Below, in pieces: positions 49,553-61,973 of a stretch of 64,000 nucleotides of DNA. Numbering within the stretch: the stretch's first letter is position 1; the number at the start of each line of letters is the position of its first letter. The DNA is taken from NCBI RefSeq assembly GCF_900107255.1, contig NZ_FNPH01000004.1:372001-436000 (forward strand), in the 5' to 3' direction. Below the pieces are notes generated by a model. The model saw only the letters and a list, made by a program, of their open reading frames with translations, ran no database searches and was not told where the DNA came from. The position numbers were made by a program, and so were the translations under genes. This stretch comes from Micromonospora pattaloongensis (GTDB lineage: Bacteria > Actinomycetota > Actinomycetes > Mycobacteriales > Micromonosporaceae).

Positions 49553-50542
49553 ATGAGACTGCTCGTCACCGGCGGCGCCGGATTCATCGGCTCGCACTAC
49601 GTGCGGACCCTGCTCAGCGGGGGTTACCCGGAGTTGCCCGACGCCGAGGTGACCGTGCTGGACATGCTCAGCTATGCCGGCGACCGGGCGAACCTGGCGC
49701 CGGTGGCGGGCGACCCGCGGCTGCGGCTCGTCGTCGGCGACGTCGCCGACGCGCCTCTGGTCGACACGCTGCTGCCCGGCGTCGACGCCGTCGTGCATTT
49801 CGCCGCCGAAAGCCACGTCGACCGTGCGATCGCCCGCGCCACCCCGTTCACCACGACCAACGTGCTCGGCACCCAGGTGCTGCTGGACGCCGCGACGCGG
49901 CACCGGGTGGCGCGCTTCGTGCAGGTCTCCACGGACGAGGTGTACGGGTCGGTCTCCGCCGGCGCCGCCACCGAGGAGCGGGCGCTGGCGCCGAGCAACC
50001 CGTACGCCGCCAGCAAGGCGGCAGCCGATCTGATGGCGCTGGCCTACCACCACACCCACGGGCTGCCCGCCATCGTGACCCGCGGACCCAACACGTACGG
50101 CCCGTACCAGTTCCCGGAGAAGGTCGTCCCGCTCTTCGTGACGAATCTGCTGAGCGGCCGGCCGCTGCCGCTGTACGGCGACGGCGCGCACACGCGGAGC
50201 TGGCTGCACGTCGACGACCACTGCCGCGGCGTGCAGCGGGCGTTGACCGACGGCGCGCCGGGCGAGGTCTACCACGTCGGTGGCGGTACGCCGCTGAGCA
50301 ACCGGGAACTGACCGGGCGGCTGCTCGCCGCGTTCGGCGTGGGCTGGGAGGTGGTCCGGCAGGTGCCCGACCGCAAGGGCCACGACCGCCGCTACTGCCT
50401 GGACGGCACGAAGCTCGCGGAGCTCGGCTACACCCCGCGCGTCGGATTCGACGCCGGCCTGGCCGAGACGGTCGCGTGGTACCGCGACAACCCCGGCTGG
50501 TGGAAGGCGGCACGGGAGCGCGCGCCTCTGCCGCCCTCCTGA
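49553..50542 (+). CDS. dTDP-glucose 4,6-dehydratase-like (extended SDR)
   Basis: A 329-residue extended SDR enzyme: TGGAGFIGSHYVRTLLSGGY (Rossmann), HFAAESHVDRAIAR, QVSTDEVYGSVSAG, SNPYAASKAAADLMALAYHH with the YxxxK pair, and GPNTYGPYQFPEKVVPLFVT, the RmlB-specific region. RmlB makes dTDP-4-keto-6-deoxyglucose; with no rmlA, C or D in the window this may serve a secondary or cell-wall deoxysugar route. It lies between pafA and prcA on the opposite strand, interrupting the Pup-proteasome cluster. Confidence 0.88.
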   Translation: MRLLVTGGAGFIGSHYVRTLLSGGYPELPDAEVTVLDMLSYAGDRANLAPVAGDPRLRLVVGDVADAPLVDTLLPGVDAVVHFAAESHVDRAIARATPFTTTNVLGTQVLLDAATRHRVARFVQVSTDEVYGSVSAGAATEERALAPSNPYAASKAAADLMALAYHHTHGLPAIVTRGPNTYGPYQFPEKVVPLFVTNLLSGRPLPLYGDGAHTRSWLHVDDHCRGVQRALTDGAPGEVYHVGGGTPLSNRELTGRLLAAFGVGWEVVRQVPDRKGHDRRYCLDGTKLAELGYTPRVGFDAGLAETVAWYRDNPGWWKAARERAPLPPS

Positions 50543-50596
50543 ACCCGCGCGCCGCTGGCGCGCGGTGCGAGCGGGCGGCGGGGACCGGCGTGGGGG

Positions 50597-51430
50597 TCAG
50601 GCCCCCGCGGGTCCGGGGTCCTTGTCCTCCAGGTCCGCCGACGCGGCGGACGCGGTCGGCTTCCGCGGGCCGGGCTCGGGCGTCTTCGGCGTCTCGTCGC
50701 GCGCCGTTGCCTCCTCGGCCTTCGCGGCGGCCTCGCCGTCGAGCAGCGCGGTCAGCGCCGCCCCGGTGATGCGCCGGAAGGTGCGGCCCTTGCGCCGCCG
50801 GTCCAGGATCGCGACCTCCAGCTGGTTGGCGGCGATGGTCCGGGCCGCGCCGCCCTCGCCGCCGACGCTGCTCAACGCAGACAGCGCCAGCTTCACCGCG
50901 TCGGCCAGCGACATGTCGCCGCGGTGGTTGGCCCGCAGCGCCCCGGCGATCGCGTCGGCCTGACCGCCCATCGCCATGCAGCCCGGCTCGTCGTTGACGG
51001 ACCCGTCGTAGGTGAGCCGGTAGATCTCGTCGGCCTCCGGGGTCGCCCCGACCTCGGCAACACAGATCTCCACCTCGAACGGCTTGGACTGCTCCGTGAA
51101 GATCGCGCCGAGCGTCTGCGCGTACGCGTTGGCCAGCGCGCGGCCGGTCACGTCGCGCCGGTCGTAGCTGAGCCCGTTGAGGTCCGCCATCCGCACGCCG
51201 GCCCGGCGCAGGTTCTCGAACTCGTTGTAGCGCCCGACCGCGGCGAAGCCGATCCGGTCGTAGATCTCGCTGACCTTGTGCAGGGCGCTGGACAGGTTCT
51301 CCGCCACGAACAGGACCCCGCCCTCGTAGCTGAGCACCACCGCGCTGCGCCCGCGGGCGATGCCCTTGCGCGCGAGCTCGGAGCGGTCGCGCATGATCTG
51401 CTCGGGCGAGGCGTAGAACTGCATTGCCAC
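50597..51430 (-). CDS. prcA: 20S proteasome alpha subunit
   Basis: A 277-residue alpha-type subunit: [20 protein letters not shown] is the gating N-terminus, [20 protein letters not shown] and [20 protein letters not shown] are the core, and a long acidic and low-complexity tail ([18 protein letters not shown]) follows. Alpha rings gate access and bind ARC. GTG 51430 lies after AAGGAG, with ATG 51424 the alternative. It is 56 bases downstream of prcB in the same operon. Confidence 0.96.
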   Translation of the reverse strand: MAMQFYASPEQIMRDRSELARKGIARGRSAVVLSYEGGVLFVAENLSSALHKVSEIYDRIGFAAVGRYNEFENLRRAGVRMADLNGLSYDRRDVTGRALANAYAQTLGAIFTEQSKPFEVEICVAEVGATPEADEIYRLTYDGSVNDEPGCMAMGGQADAIAGALRANHRGDMSLADAVKLALSALSSVGGEGGAARTIAANQLEVAILDRRRKGRTFRRITGAALTALLDGEAAAKAEEATARDETPKTPEPGPRKPTASAASADLEDKDPGPAGA

Positions 51431-51486
51431 GGCGGCGGCTCTCCTTCGACCTGACGGAACGGGGTGCGGTGGGGGGTGCGGCGGCC

Positions 51487-52326
51487 TCAGCCGCCCGGGT
51501 TCTCCATGCGACCGGCGACCACGGCCTCGGCGACCGCGGCCGTCTCGCTCTCGGTCAGCCGATGGGTGCCCTCGGCCGTGGCGGTCATGACGACCGGGTA
51601 GATCTTGCGGGAGAGGTCGGGCCCGCCGGTGGCGGTGTCGTCGTCGGCCGCGTCGTAGAGCGCCTCGACCGCCAACCGCACGGCGTCGGGGGTGCTCAGG
51701 CCGGGGCGGAAGCGCTTCTTCAGCGCGGCCCTGGCGAACAGCGACCCCGAGCCGATCGCGTCGTAGCCGGTCTCCTCGTACGGGCCGCCGGTGACGTCGA
51801 AGCTGAAGATGCGCCCGGCGCGGGCCGGATCGGTGGCGGCGAGGTCGAAGCCGGCGAAGAGCGGGATCACGGCCAGCCCCTGCATCGCGGCGCCGAGGTT
51901 GCCGCGGATCATCGAGGCGAGCCGGTTGGCCTTGCCGTCGAGGGAGAGGACGGCCCCCTCGATCTTCTCGTAGTGCTCCAGCTCGACCTGGAACAGGCGC
52001 ATCAGCTCCATGCCGATCCCCGCCGTGCCGGCGATGCCGATCAGCGAGTACGCGTCCGCGGGATGGACCTTCTCGATGTCGCGGCTGGCGATCAGGTTGC
52101 CCATGGTGGCGCGCCGGTCGCCGGCCATCACCACGCCGGCCTCGCTGACGATGGCGACGATCGTGGTGGCGTGCGGCGCGATGTCGGCGGCGAGCCCCGG
52201 CGGCAGCGGCCGGCGGCCGGGCAGCAGCTCCGGCGCCACCTTGCTCAGGAACTGGGTGAAGGAGGACGTCCCCGCGTTGGTGAACACATCTGGTAGACGC
52301 CCGGATGGATCAAAACCCGCTGCCAC
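51487..52326 (-). CDS. prcB: 20S proteasome beta subunit, with propeptide
   Basis: A 279-residue beta-type subunit. The propeptide (1-53; [20 protein letters not shown]) ends at H52-A53, exposing T54 of the [20 protein letters not shown] block as the catalytic N-terminal threonine; the matching Asp/Lys region follows in [20 protein letters not shown]. It cuts proteins in the 20S core. The start GTG at 52326 follows GAAGGGAA. The upstream neighbour is pup, 164 bases away, so prcBA may have an additional promoter. Confidence 0.96.
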   Translation of the reverse strand: MAAGFDPSGRLPDVFTNAGTSSFTQFLSKVAPELLPGRRPLPPGLAADIAPHATTIVAIVSEAGVVMAGDRRATMGNLIASRDIEKVHPADAYSLIGIAGTAGIGMELMRLFQVELEHYEKIEGAVLSLDGKANRLASMIRGNLGAAMQGLAVIPLFAGFDLAATDPARAGRIFSFDVTGGPYEETGYDAIGSGSLFARAALKKRFRPGLSTPDAVRLAVEALYDAADDDTATGGPDLSRKIYPVVMTATAEGTHRLTESETAAVAEAVVAGRMENPGG

Positions 52327-52490
52327 GTGGTTCCCTTCGGTACGTGATCGACTCCGCCCGGTCGTCCCGCGCCTGTCGGGACTGACCGCGCCCGCGGTCG
52401 CAGATGAAGCAGAGTATCCCGCGCGCCCTCAGGCCGCGATCATCGTGGTCGGTCGTCCGGTTTCCGCGCGCACGGAATCGGACAGGCCGG

Positions 52491-52706
52491 TCATTGGCCG
52501 CCTTTCTGTACGTAGCCCCTGACGAATTCCTCTGCGTTCTCCTCCAGCACCGAGTCGATCTCGTCGAGCAGGTCGTCGACGTCCTCGGTGATCTCGGCGT
52601 GCCGCTCGGCGACCTCCGGGTTGGCCTCGGCCGTCGTCTCGTCGATCTCCTCGTCGCGGCGCGCCCTGCCGGACTGCGACTGACCGCCGGTGTCACGGGT
52701 AGCCAT
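52491..52706 (-). CDS. pup: Prokaryotic ubiquitin-like protein Pup
   Basis: A 71-residue disordered protein: MATRDTGGQSQSGRARRDEE at the N-terminus, EVAERHAEITEDVDDLLDEI (the coiled ARC-binding helix) and ENAEEFVRGYVQKGGQ at the C-terminus. The last residue is glutamine, so Dop must deamidate it to glutamate before PafA can use it. ATG 52706 is chosen because the common MATRDTGGQ begins there; an upstream in-frame ATG at 52724 is possible. It lies between dop and prcB. Confidence 0.97.
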   Translation of the reverse strand: MATRDTGGQSQSGRARRDEEIDETTAEANPEVAERHAEITEDVDDLLDEIDSVLEENAEEFVRGYVQKGGQ

Positions 52707-52823
52707 TGCGTCCCTCCTCAACATCGCTTGGGAGAAACCTACCTCGCCACCGCACCGAAAAGGCCCGCCGCACGCGACGTTTCGCCCACGGCGGAGGCAA
52801 TCGCCGGCGCGCCCGGCGCGGCG

Positions 52824-54341
52824 TCAGCCGCCCGTGATCGCCTCCAGCAGGTCCTTCGCGCTCGCGCACCGATCGAAGAGCGCGCCCACGTGCTTCTTCG
52901 TGCCCCGCTCGGGCTCCATCATGGGCACCCGGACGAGGGACTCGCGCCCCACGTCGAAGATGACGGAGTCCCAACTGGCCGCCACCACCTCCGAGGCGTA
53001 CTGCGCCAGGCACCGGCCCCGGAAGTACGCCCGGGTGTCCTCGGGCGGCTCCACCATCGCGGCCCGGGTCTGCTCCTCCGGCAGCAGCGTCTTCATGGAC
53101 CCCCGCGACACCAGCCGGTGGTAGAGCCCCTTCTCCGGGCGCACATCCGAGTACTGCAGGTCGACGAGCTGCAGTTTGTGCGACGCCCAGCTGAGGCTCT
53201 CGCGTTCGCGGTAGCCCTCCAGCAGCCGCAGCTTCGCCACCCAGTCCAGCTCACCCGCGCAGAGCATGGGATCGCGTCCCAACCGGTGCAGCACGCTCTC
53301 CCACCGTTGCAGCACGTCGGCGGTGGCCTCGTCGAGGTCGTCGCCGTACCGGTCCTCCACAAAGGAGCGCACCCGCTCGAGGTACGCCCACTGCAGGTCG
53401 AGCGCGGTCAGCCGGCGCCCGTCGCGCAGCCGCATGAGGTGGGTCAGCGACGGGTCGTGGCTGACGGCTTTGAGTTCGGCGACCGGGTCCGCGATGCCCA
53501 GGTCGCCGGTGAGCGCCTTCTCCTCGATCATCGTGAGCACCAGCGCCGTGGTGCCGACCTTGAGGTAGGTGGAGGTTTCGGCGAGATTGGCGTCGCCGAT
53601 GATGACGTGCAGCCGGCGGTACTTGTCGGCGTCGGCGTGCGGCTCGTCGCGCGTGTTGATGATCGGGCGCTTCAGCGTGGTCTCCAGCCCCACCTCGACC
53701 TCGAAGAAGTCGGCGCGCTGCGAGATCTGGAAGCCCGGCTGCGAGCCGTCCTGTCCGATGCCGACCCGGCCCGCCCCGCAGACGATCTGCCGGGTGACGA
53801 AGAAGGGGGTCAGGTACGCGACGATGTCGGCGAACGGGGTCTGCCGGCGCATCAGGTAGTTCTCGTGCGCTCCGTAGCTGGCGCCCTTGTTGTCGGTGTT
53901 GTTCTTGTAGAGGTGGATCGGCTGCGTGCCCGGGATGGTCGCGGCGCGGCGGGCCGCCTCGGCCATCACCCGCTCCCCCGCCTTGTCCCAGCGGACCAGG
54001 TCCATCGGGTTGGTGACCTCGGGCGTCGAGTACTCCGGGTGGGCGTGGTCGACGTAGAGGCGCGCGCCGTTGGTCAGTATCACGTTGGCGAGCCCGAGGT
54101 CCTCGTCCGCCAGGGCCTCCGCCGGGTCGTAGGCCGCGCCCGAGTACGTGAAACCGCGCGCGTCGCGCAGCGGCGACTCCTCCTCGTAGTCCCACCGCGC
54201 CCGGCCGCCCCGGGTCAGCTCGGGACGCGCCCCGTAGGCGTTGACGACCTGGGAGGAGGTCACCATCGGATTGGCTCCCGCCTGGCCGGGCACGGAGATG
54301 CCGTACTCGACCTCGGTGCCCATGATCCGCCGTACGCTCAT
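52824..54341 (-). CDS. dop: Pup deamidase/depupylase Dop
   Basis: A 505-residue member of the PafA/Dop family: [20 protein letters not shown] at the start, the extended Dop loop ([20 protein letters not shown]) absent from Paf[21 protein letters not shown] with the catalytic aspartate region, and [20 protein letters not shown]. It converts the Pup C-terminal Gln to Glu and also removes Pup from substrates. ATG 54341 is the conserved start. It follows arc and precedes pup. Confidence 0.97.
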   Translation of the reverse strand: MSVRRIMGTEVEYGISVPGQAGANPMVTSSQVVNAYGARPELTRGGRARWDYEEESPLRDARGFTYSGAAYDPAEALADEDLGLANVILTNGARLYVDHAHPEYSTPEVTNPMDLVRWDKAGERVMAEAARRAATIPGTQPIHLYKNNTDNKGASYGAHENYLMRRQTPFADIVAYLTPFFVTRQIVCGAGRVGIGQDGSQPGFQISQRADFFEVEVGLETTLKRPIINTRDEPHADADKYRRLHVIIGDANLAETSTYLKVGTTALVLTMIEEKALTGDLGIADPVAELKAVSHDPSLTHLMRLRDGRRLTALDLQWAYLERVRSFVEDRYGDDLDEATADVLQRWESVLHRLGRDPMLCAGELDWVAKLRLLEGYRERESLSWASHKLQLVDLQYSDVRPEKGLYHRLVSRGSMKTLLPEEQTRAAMVEPPEDTRAYFRGRCLAQYASEVVAASWDSVIFDVGRESLVRVPMMEPERGTKKHVGALFDRCASAKDLLEAITGG

Positions 54342-54534
54342 GCTGCCACCTCGTCGCTTCCCTCGCCCATGGCGTCGAGCGTAGTCCGCTCCGCCGCGCC
54401 CCACCGCGCTGGCGTGTCCACATCGCCACCGAGCGCGGTGGCGACGACGACGCCCGGCCGTGGGAACGCGCGGCGGCGGGAACGCGAACGGCGGCGGGCG
54501 CGACGCACCGCGCCGCACCCACCGCCGTCAGCGG

Positions 54535-56352
54535 CTACAGGTACTGGCCCGTGTTGCTGGCCGTCTCGATGGACCGGCCGGCCTCGGCGCCCTTGCCCCC
54601 GGAGACGAGCGTACGGATGTAGACGATCCGCTCGCCCTTCTTGCCGGAGATGCGCGCCCAATCGTCGGGGTTGGTGGTGTTGGGCAGGTCCTCGTTCTCC
54701 CGGAACTCGTCGACGCACGCGTCGAGCAGGTGCTGCAACCGCAGCCCCTTGCGTCCGGAGTTGAGGAACTCCTTGATGGCCATCTTCTTGCCCCGGTCGA
54801 CGATGTTCTGGATCATCGCGCCGGAGTTGAAGTCCTTGAAGTACAGGACCTCCTTGTCACCGTTGGCGTAGGTGACCTCGAGGAACCGGTTCTCCTCGCT
54901 CTCCGAGTACATGCGCAGCACGACGGCCTCGATCATCGCGGCCACCGTCGCCCGCGGGTCGCCGCCGTGCTCCGCGAGGTCGTCGGGGTGCAGCGGCAGG
55001 TCCGTGAGGATGTACTTGGAGAAGATGTCCTTGGCCGCCTCGGCGTCCGGACGCTCGATCTTGATCTTGACGTCGAGCCGGCCCGGCCGCAGGATCGCCG
55101 GGTCGATCATGTCTTCCCGGTTGGAGGCGCCGATGACGATGACGTTCTCCAGCCCCTCCACGCCGTCGATCTCGCTGAGCAGCTGCGGGACGATCGTGTT
55201 CTCCACATCGGACGAGACACCGGAGCCGCGGGTGCGGAACACCGAGTCCATCTCGTCGAAGAACACGATGACCGGCGTGCCCTCGCCCGCCTTCTCGCGG
55301 GCGCGCTGGAAGATCAGCCGGATGTGCCGCTCGGTCTCGCCGACGTACTTGTTGAGCAGCTCCGGACCCTTGATGTTGAGGAAGTAGCTGGTGTGCTTCT
55401 CCTCGCCGCGCCGCTCGGCGATCTTCTTCGCCAGCGAGTTCGCCACGGCCTTGGCGATCAACGTCTTGCCGCAGCCGGGCGGCCCGTACAGCAGGATGCC
55501 CTTCGGCGGGCGCAGCTGATGCTCCCGGAAGAGCTCGGCGTGCAGGAACGGCAACTCCACCGCGTCGCGAATCTGCTCGATCTGCGCCTGCAGACCACCG
55601 ATGTCGGTGTAGTCGACGTCCGGCACCTCTTCGAGGACCAGCTCCTCGACCTCGCTCTTCGGGATGCGCTCGTAGGCGTACGCCGATCGCGGCTCGATCA
55701 TCAGCGAGTCGCCGGCCCGTAACGGGGCGCCGATCAGCGTCTCGGCGAGATGGACCACCCGCTCCTCGTCGGCGTGGGAGACCACCAGCGCCCGGTCCCC
55801 GGAGCCCCCGGTCGGGTTCTCCAGCACCTCCTTGAGCATCACGACCTCGCCGGCCCGTTCATAGCCGAACGCGTCGACGATGTTGAGCGCGTCGTTGAGC
55901 AGCACCTCCTGGCCGCGCCGCAGCTCCGCCACCTCGATCGACGGCGAGACCGCGACGCGCAGCTTACGGCCGCCGGTGAACACGTCCACCGTGCCGTCGT
56001 CGTGCCGGGACAGGAAGACGCCGTATCCACTCGGCGGCTGCGCCAGCCGGTCGATCTCTTCCTTCAGGGTCACGATCTGGGCGCGCGCCTCCTTGAGGGT
56101 GGCCACGAGCCGATCGTTGTTTTCGGTCAGTCGCGCGAGCTGTGCCTGCGTTGCGGCTAGCCGCTCCTCGAGCTGCCGGACGTGTCGGGGGCTTTCGGTC
56201 AACTTGCGCCGCACCAGAGCGAGTTCCTCCTGAAGGAACGCGACCTGGGTGGAGAGATCGTGGGCCTCCTTCTCCCACCGTACGGCGCGCGAATCCGCGT
56301 CGTCGCTGCGTGCCACGTCCCACCTCCCCGGGGGGCTAAAACGTTCTGCCAT
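54535..56352 (-). CDS. arc: Proteasome-associated AAA ATPase (ARC/Mpa)
   Basis: A 605-residue AAA ATPase: a coiled coil (about 45-105; [20 protein letters not shown]) that captures Pup, two OB-fold domains (110-240), and the AAA module with Walker [21 protein letters not shown], Walker [19 protein letters not shown] and arginine finger region [15 protein letters not shown]. The C-terminal GQYL matches the gate-opening tail that docks into the alpha ring. It unfolds pupylated proteins for PrcAB. ATG 56352 is the start. The 193-base gap to dop holds a GC-rich inverted repeat. Confidence 0.97.
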   Translation of the reverse strand: MAERFSPPGRWDVARSDDADSRAVRWEKEAHDLSTQVAFLQEELALVRRKLTESPRHVRQLEERLAATQAQLARLTENNDRLVATLKEARAQIVTLKEEIDRLAQPPSGYGVFLSRHDDGTVDVFTGGRKLRVAVSPSIEVAELRRGQEVLLNDALNIVDAFGYERAGEVVMLKEVLENPTGGSGDRALVVSHADEERVVHLAETLIGAPLRAGDSLMIEPRSAYAYERIPKSEVEELVLEEVPDVDYTDIGGLQAQIEQIRDAVELPFLHAELFREHQLRPPKGILLYGPPGCGKTLIAKAVANSLAKKIAERRGEEKHTSYFLNIKGPELLNKYVGETERHIRLIFQRAREKAGEGTPVIVFFDEMDSVFRTRGSGVSSDVENTIVPQLLSEIDGVEGLENVIVIGASNREDMIDPAILRPGRLDVKIKIERPDAEAAKDIFSKYILTDLPLHPDDLAEHGGDPRATVAAMIEAVVLRMYSESEENRFLEVTYANGDKEVLYFKDFNSGAMIQNIVDRGKKMAIKEFLNSGRKGLRLQHLLDACVDEFRENEDLPNTTNPDDWARISGKKGERIVYIRTLVSGGKGAEAGRSIETASNTGQYL

Positions 56353-56490
56353 AACACTAACCGTTTCGGCGGCGATCCGAACCCACGCGACGCGCTGCGC
56401 TTCAACCTTGATCGCCGGCCCTCCGCGATCGGGTCGGATCCGGGCGTCCGGTAGCGTCGAGGCCGGCACCACGACATGGGGAGGTACGCC

Positions 56491-56784
56491 GTGACGACGC
56501 AGATAGAGACCGACGAGCTGCGGGTCTGGGTGGACCAGGACCTGTGCACCGGCGACGGACTCTGCGTGCAGTACGCGCCCGAGGTCTTCGAGTTCGACGT
56601 CGACGGCCTGGCCTACGTCAAGGACGGCGACGGCGAGCTGCAGCTCGCGCCGGGCAGCCGGGTCGACGTTCCCGCGCACCTGCGCCTCGACGTGATCGAC
56701 GCGGCCAAGGAGTGCCCGGGCGAGTGCATCCACGTGCTGCGCAGCACCGACGGGGTCGCGGTCGCCGGACCGGACGCGGAGTAG
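56491..56784 (+). CDS. Ferredoxin with Asp in place of a cluster cysteine
   Basis: A 97-residue small ferredoxin: [20 protein letters not shown] with the pattern C-x2-D-x2-C, then [15 protein letters not shown]. The second cluster position is aspartate instead of cysteine, as in 3Fe-4S or Asp-ligated 4Fe-4S ferredoxins of cytochrome P450 electron-transfer type. GTG 56491 is chosen because GGGGAGG is directly upstream; ATG 56476 is a possible alternative. It is divergent from arc and convergent with the DUF gene. Its redox partner is not in the window. Confidence 0.88.
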   Translation: MTTQIETDELRVWVDQDLCTGDGLCVQYAPEVFEFDVDGLAYVKDGDGELQLAPGSRVDVPAHLRLDVIDAAKECPGECIHVLRSTDGVAVAGPDAE

Positions 56785-56787
56785 CGC

Positions 56788-56815
56788 CGCCCGGTCCGCC
56801 CGATCGGACCGGGCG
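56788..56815. terminator. Hairpin between ferredoxin and the conserved hypothetical gene
   Basis: CGCCCGGTCCG (56788-56798) and CGGACCGGGCG (56805-56815) form a perfect 11-base-pair stem between convergent genes, with a six-base loop. Confidence 0.75.
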
Positions 56816-56824
56816 CGCGGACGC

Positions 56825-57397
56825 TCACAGCGTCGGACGCCCCACCATCGACGCGACCAGCCGGGCGAACTCCTCCAGCCGCGCGATCTGCCCCGCCCCG
56901 CCGTCGTCCAGCGTCTTGCCGAAACGCAGCGCGTCGTGTCGCGGCCCCGGCGTGTCGTCGCCCTGCGCCGCCTCGTCGAGCGAGCTCAGCAGCAGGTAGA
57001 CGTCAATGCTGTCGACCCGGGCCGGGCCGGTGGGGGTACGGGTCAGCCGCCGCCGGCAGCCGACCTCGGTGATCGTGGAGAGCGGCACCACCCGCAGCGA
57101 GGACGTCATCGAGCCGGCCGGGCCGTCCCCCGGCGGCACGTCCTCGCCGTGCCAGAGCACCAGCCGGCTGCCGTCGCAGACGACGACCTCCTGCCAGACC
57201 CCGTTCACCTCGTTGACGAACCGCTCCAGGGTGAACCCGAGTACGGCCGCGCCGCGCAACACCCCACCGAGCGCCTCCAGCGCCACGTCCGGGTCGCGCA
57301 GGTAGGCGCGGGCCGCGGAATCCAGATCCTGGTACGGCGACCAGTCCGGGAAGACCGCGGGGACCTCGCCGCCAGCACCGAACCCCGGCGTGCTCAT
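56825..57397 (-). CDS. Conserved hypothetical protein of the proteasome locus
   Basis: A 190-residue protein that I recognise only as a conserved neighbour of trmI and arc in actinomycetes. It contains [60 protein letters not shown] and [17 protein letters not shown]; no catalytic motif, signal peptide or span is visible. The predicted alternation of helices and strands suggests a small globular enzyme or adaptor. It is the last gene before a 22-base gap to trmI upstream on the same strand. Confidence 0.75.
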   Translation of the reverse strand: MSTPGFGAGGEVPAVFPDWSPYQDLDSAARAYLRDPDVALEALGGVLRGAAVLGFTLERFVNEVNGVWQEVVVCDGSRLVLWHGEDVPPGDGPAGSMTSSLRVVPLSTITEVGCRRRLTRTPTGPARVDSIDVYLLLSSLDEAAQGDDTPGPRHDALRFGKTLDDGGAGQIARLEEFARLVASMVGRPTL

Positions 57398-57419
57398 CCG
57401 TCCCGCCCGACGCGCTCGG

Positions 57420-59558
<2,139 letters not shown>

Positions 59559-59649
59559 CTACGGAATGCCCGCGGCGCGCCGGACGGTCGGCATGCCGGC
59601 ACACCCCGCGCGCGCGGTCTCGTCGTACCCGTCGCATAACCTTCGTGCC

Positions 59650-60657
59650 ATGACGGCGGAGACGGTGGCGGCACAAACCCTGGCTGCGCAGGCGGTGACC
59701 GCGCAGGCCGTGACCGCGCAGGCCGTGACCGCACAAGGCGCCGGGTCGGCGACGGACCCGGCCGGCCAGCGGCAGCCGGGGCCGGCGCGGCGGCCGGGGC
59801 CGCTGGAGCGCCCGGCGCACCCGTCGCTGTCGCCGTCGCGCGCGGCCGACTTCAAGACCTGCCCCCTGCTCTACCGGTTCCGCACCATCGACCGGCTGCC
59901 CGAGACGCCGACCGCCGACCAGGCCCGCGGGACACTGGTCCACGCCGTGTTGGAACGGTTGTTCGACCTGCCGCCGACCGAGCGCACCCCGGCCGCCGCC
60001 GGTGACCTGGTCGCGCCGCAATGGGAGCAGCTCCTCGCCGACGAGCCCGAGCTCGCCACGATCTTCGCCGACGACGCGGCCACGACGGACTTTCTGACCG
60101 CCGCCCGGAAGCTGCTCGACGGCTACTTCGCCGTGGAGGACCCGCGCCGGCTGGAGCCGGCCGAGCGGGAGAGCCTGGTGTCGGCCGTGGTCGACGACCA
60201 GCTGCTGATCCGCGGCTACATCGACCGGCTCGACGTGTCGCCCGGCGGCGACCTGCGGGTGGTCGACTACAAGACCGGCGGCGCGCCGCGCGAGGCGTTC
60301 GAGGGGCGGGCGCTGTTCCAGCTGAAGTTCTACGCGCTGGTGTTGTGGCGCACCCGCGGCGTGGTGCCGCGCGCCCTGCGGCTGATCTACCTCAAGGACG
60401 CCGAGATCTGCGATTACGCGCCCGACCCGGACGAGCTGGTGCGCTTCGAGCGCACGCTGCTCGCGTTGTGGCGGGCGATCGAGCAGGCGACCGAGCGACG
60501 GGATTTCCGCCCCAAGCCGAGCCGGCTCTGCGACTGGTGCAGCCACCAGGCGCTCTGCCCGAGCTTCGGCGGCACGCCACCGCCGTTCCCGGAGCTGCCG
60601 GTGCTGGCGGGCCCGCTCGCCGCCCAGACGCCCGCCGTGCCCGGCGCGGACGAGTGA
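59650..60657 (+). CDS. RecB-family Fe-S exonuclease (AddB/Cas4-like)
   Basis: A 335-residue PD-(D/E)XK nuclease. The first 35 residues contain the pentapeptide VTAQA repeated (15-bp minisatellite). The conserved core begins at LSPSRAADFKTCPLLYRFRT, then GTLVHAVLERLF, GYIDRLDVSPGGDLRVVDYKTGG with the catalytic D-x(n)-DYK residues, and the tail C-x2-C-x5-C in LCDWCSHQALCPSF. The four cysteines predict a 4Fe-4S cluster as in AddB and Cas4. It cuts DNA ends, but no helicase partner is nearby. ATG 59650 is chosen. Confidence 0.9.
   Translation: MTAETVAAQTLAAQAVTAQAVTAQAVTAQGAGSATDPAGQRQPGPARRPGPLERPAHPSLSPSRAADFKTCPLLYRFRTIDRLPETPTADQARGTLVHAVLERLFDLPPTERTPAAAGDLVAPQWEQLLADEPELATIFADDAATTDFLTAARKLLDGYFAVEDPRRLEPAERESLVSAVVDDQLLIRGYIDRLDVSPGGDLRVVDYKTGGAPREAFEGRALFQLKFYALVLWRTRGVVPRALRLIYLKDAEICDYAPDPDELVRFERTLLALWRAIEQATERRDFRPKPSRLCDWCSHQALCPSFGGTPPPFPELPVLAGPLAAQTPAVPGADE
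59686..59739. repeat. 15-base minisatellite in the recB-family gene
   Basis: The unit GCGCAGGCCGTGACC occurs at 59701-59715 and 59716-59730 identically, with a one-base variant at 59686-59700 and a degenerate partial copy to 59739. Its 15-base length keeps the reading frame and encodes AQAVT repeats, so copy number can change without breaking the protein. Confidence 0.85.
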
Positions 60658-60686
60658 CGCTCCTCCCCGGGGAGGAGGCGCGGCTC

Positions 60687-61973
60687 ATGTCCGGCGAGGA
60701 TCCGGTTTCCGGTCCGGCGACTACCGTCGCGGTCATGTCAGGTGTCCCCTCGCGGAGCGTGGGCGGCGACGCCGCGCCGGGCGACCGGGCCGGCCGGCCG
60801 GCGTACCGGCTGCTGCGCAGGGACGGCCTGTTCGCGGCGGCCGCCGTCGCCGTCGAGGTCGCGCTGATCGCCACCGGGCCGCCCGAGCTCAAGACCGCGG
60901 ACTGGCCGACCATCGTGGCGTGGAGTGCGGCCGGCGCCCTGCCGCTCGCACTGCGGCGGATCGCCCCGTGGGTCGCGGTCGGGCTCGCCGCCGCGGTGCC
61001 GCTCTTCGCCCACCACGACGCGATCACCATGGTCGTGTCGGTGGGCTTCCTGACCTACTCCGTGGCGGCCCGTCTCGCGCTGTGGTGGGCCGCCCTGGCC
61101 GGCACGCTGATCTGGAGCCCTCTGCTGGTCACCGCGGTGGCCCCGTCGAACCGGGCCGACCTGGGCGGCATCTCGCCCGCCTACATGATGTTCACCAACG
61201 TGCTCCTCGCGCTGGTCTGCTTCTTCATCGGGCGCGCCGCGCACGCCCGGCGCGCGTCGACGCTGGCGTTGGAGGAGCGCGCGCGGGCCGCCGAGGAGAA
61301 CCAGCGCGCCCTGGCCGAGCAGGCGGTCGCCGACGAGCGGCGGCGCATCGCGCGCGAGCTGCACGACGTGGTCGCGCACCACGTCAGCGTGATGGGGGTG
61401 CTCGCCACGGGGGCGCGCCGGGTGCTCGGGCGGGATCCGCAGGTCGCGGACGAGGCGCTGCGCACGATCGAGGAGACCAGCCGCACGACGCTGCGGGAGA
61501 TGCGCCGGCTCCTCGACGTGCTGCGCACCGACGCCGAGCCGGCCGCGGAGCTGGCGCCGCAACCGGGGCTCGCGGGCATCGAGGCCCTCATCGAGCAGGT
61601 GCGGGAGGCGGGGTTGCCGGTCACGCTGCGCGTCGACGGCGCCCCCGCGCCGCTGGATCCCGGGGTCGCGCTCACCATCTACCGGATCGTCCAGGAGGCG
61701 TTGACCAACACGCTGAAGCACGCCGGGGCGGCCACCGCGCAGGTGCGGCTGAGCTTCGGGGTCTACTGGCTGATCCTGGAGATCTTCGACACCGGTCGCG
61801 GGCCCGCCCCGCGCCCCGGCCGGGTCGGGCACGGCCTGGTCGGCATGCGCGAGCGCGTCGCGCTCTACGGCGGCACGCTGCGCACCGGCTCCCGCCCGGG
61901 CGGGGGCTTCCGGATCCACGCCAAGATCCCGATGGAACAGCTGGGCGGACCGATCGGCGAGGGGGCGGCATGA
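60687..61973 (+). CDS. NarL-system sensor histidine kinase (HisKA_3)
   Basis: A 428-residue kinase. Five hydrophobic segments lie at about 45-185 (LFAAAAVAVEVALIATG, FTNVLLALVCFFIGRA). The HisKA_3 dimerisation helix carries H226 in RRRIARELHDVVAHHVSVMG; the ATPase domain has the N box IVQEALTNTLKHAGA and the G box FDTGRGPAPRPGRVGHGLVG. No extracytoplasmic sensor domain is evident. ATG 60687 is preferred because GGGGAGGAGG lies upstream; ATG 60735 would remove 16 residues. It is coupled to the regulator by ATGA. Confidence 0.92.
   Translation: MSGEDPVSGPATTVAVMSGVPSRSVGGDAAPGDRAGRPAYRLLRRDGLFAAAAVAVEVALIATGPPELKTADWPTIVAWSAAGALPLALRRIAPWVAVGLAAAVPLFAHHDAITMVVSVGFLTYSVAARLALWWAALAGTLIWSPLLVTAVAPSNRADLGGISPAYMMFTNVLLALVCFFIGRAAHARRASTLALEERARAAEENQRALAEQAVADERRRIARELHDVVAHHVSVMGVLATGARRVLGRDPQVADEALRTIEETSRTTLREMRRLLDVLRTDAEPAAELAPQPGLAGIEALIEQVREAGLPVTLRVDGAPAPLDPGVALTIYRIVQEALTNTLKHAGAATAQVRLSFGVYWLILEIFDTGRGPAPRPGRVGHGLVGMRERVALYGGTLRTGSRPGGGFRIHAKIPMEQLGGPIGEGAA

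Noticed and set aside
59686-59739. CRISPR-like or transposon repeat in the recB-family gene
   Set aside because: The 15-base units are tandem with no spacers and lie in frame in the coding region.
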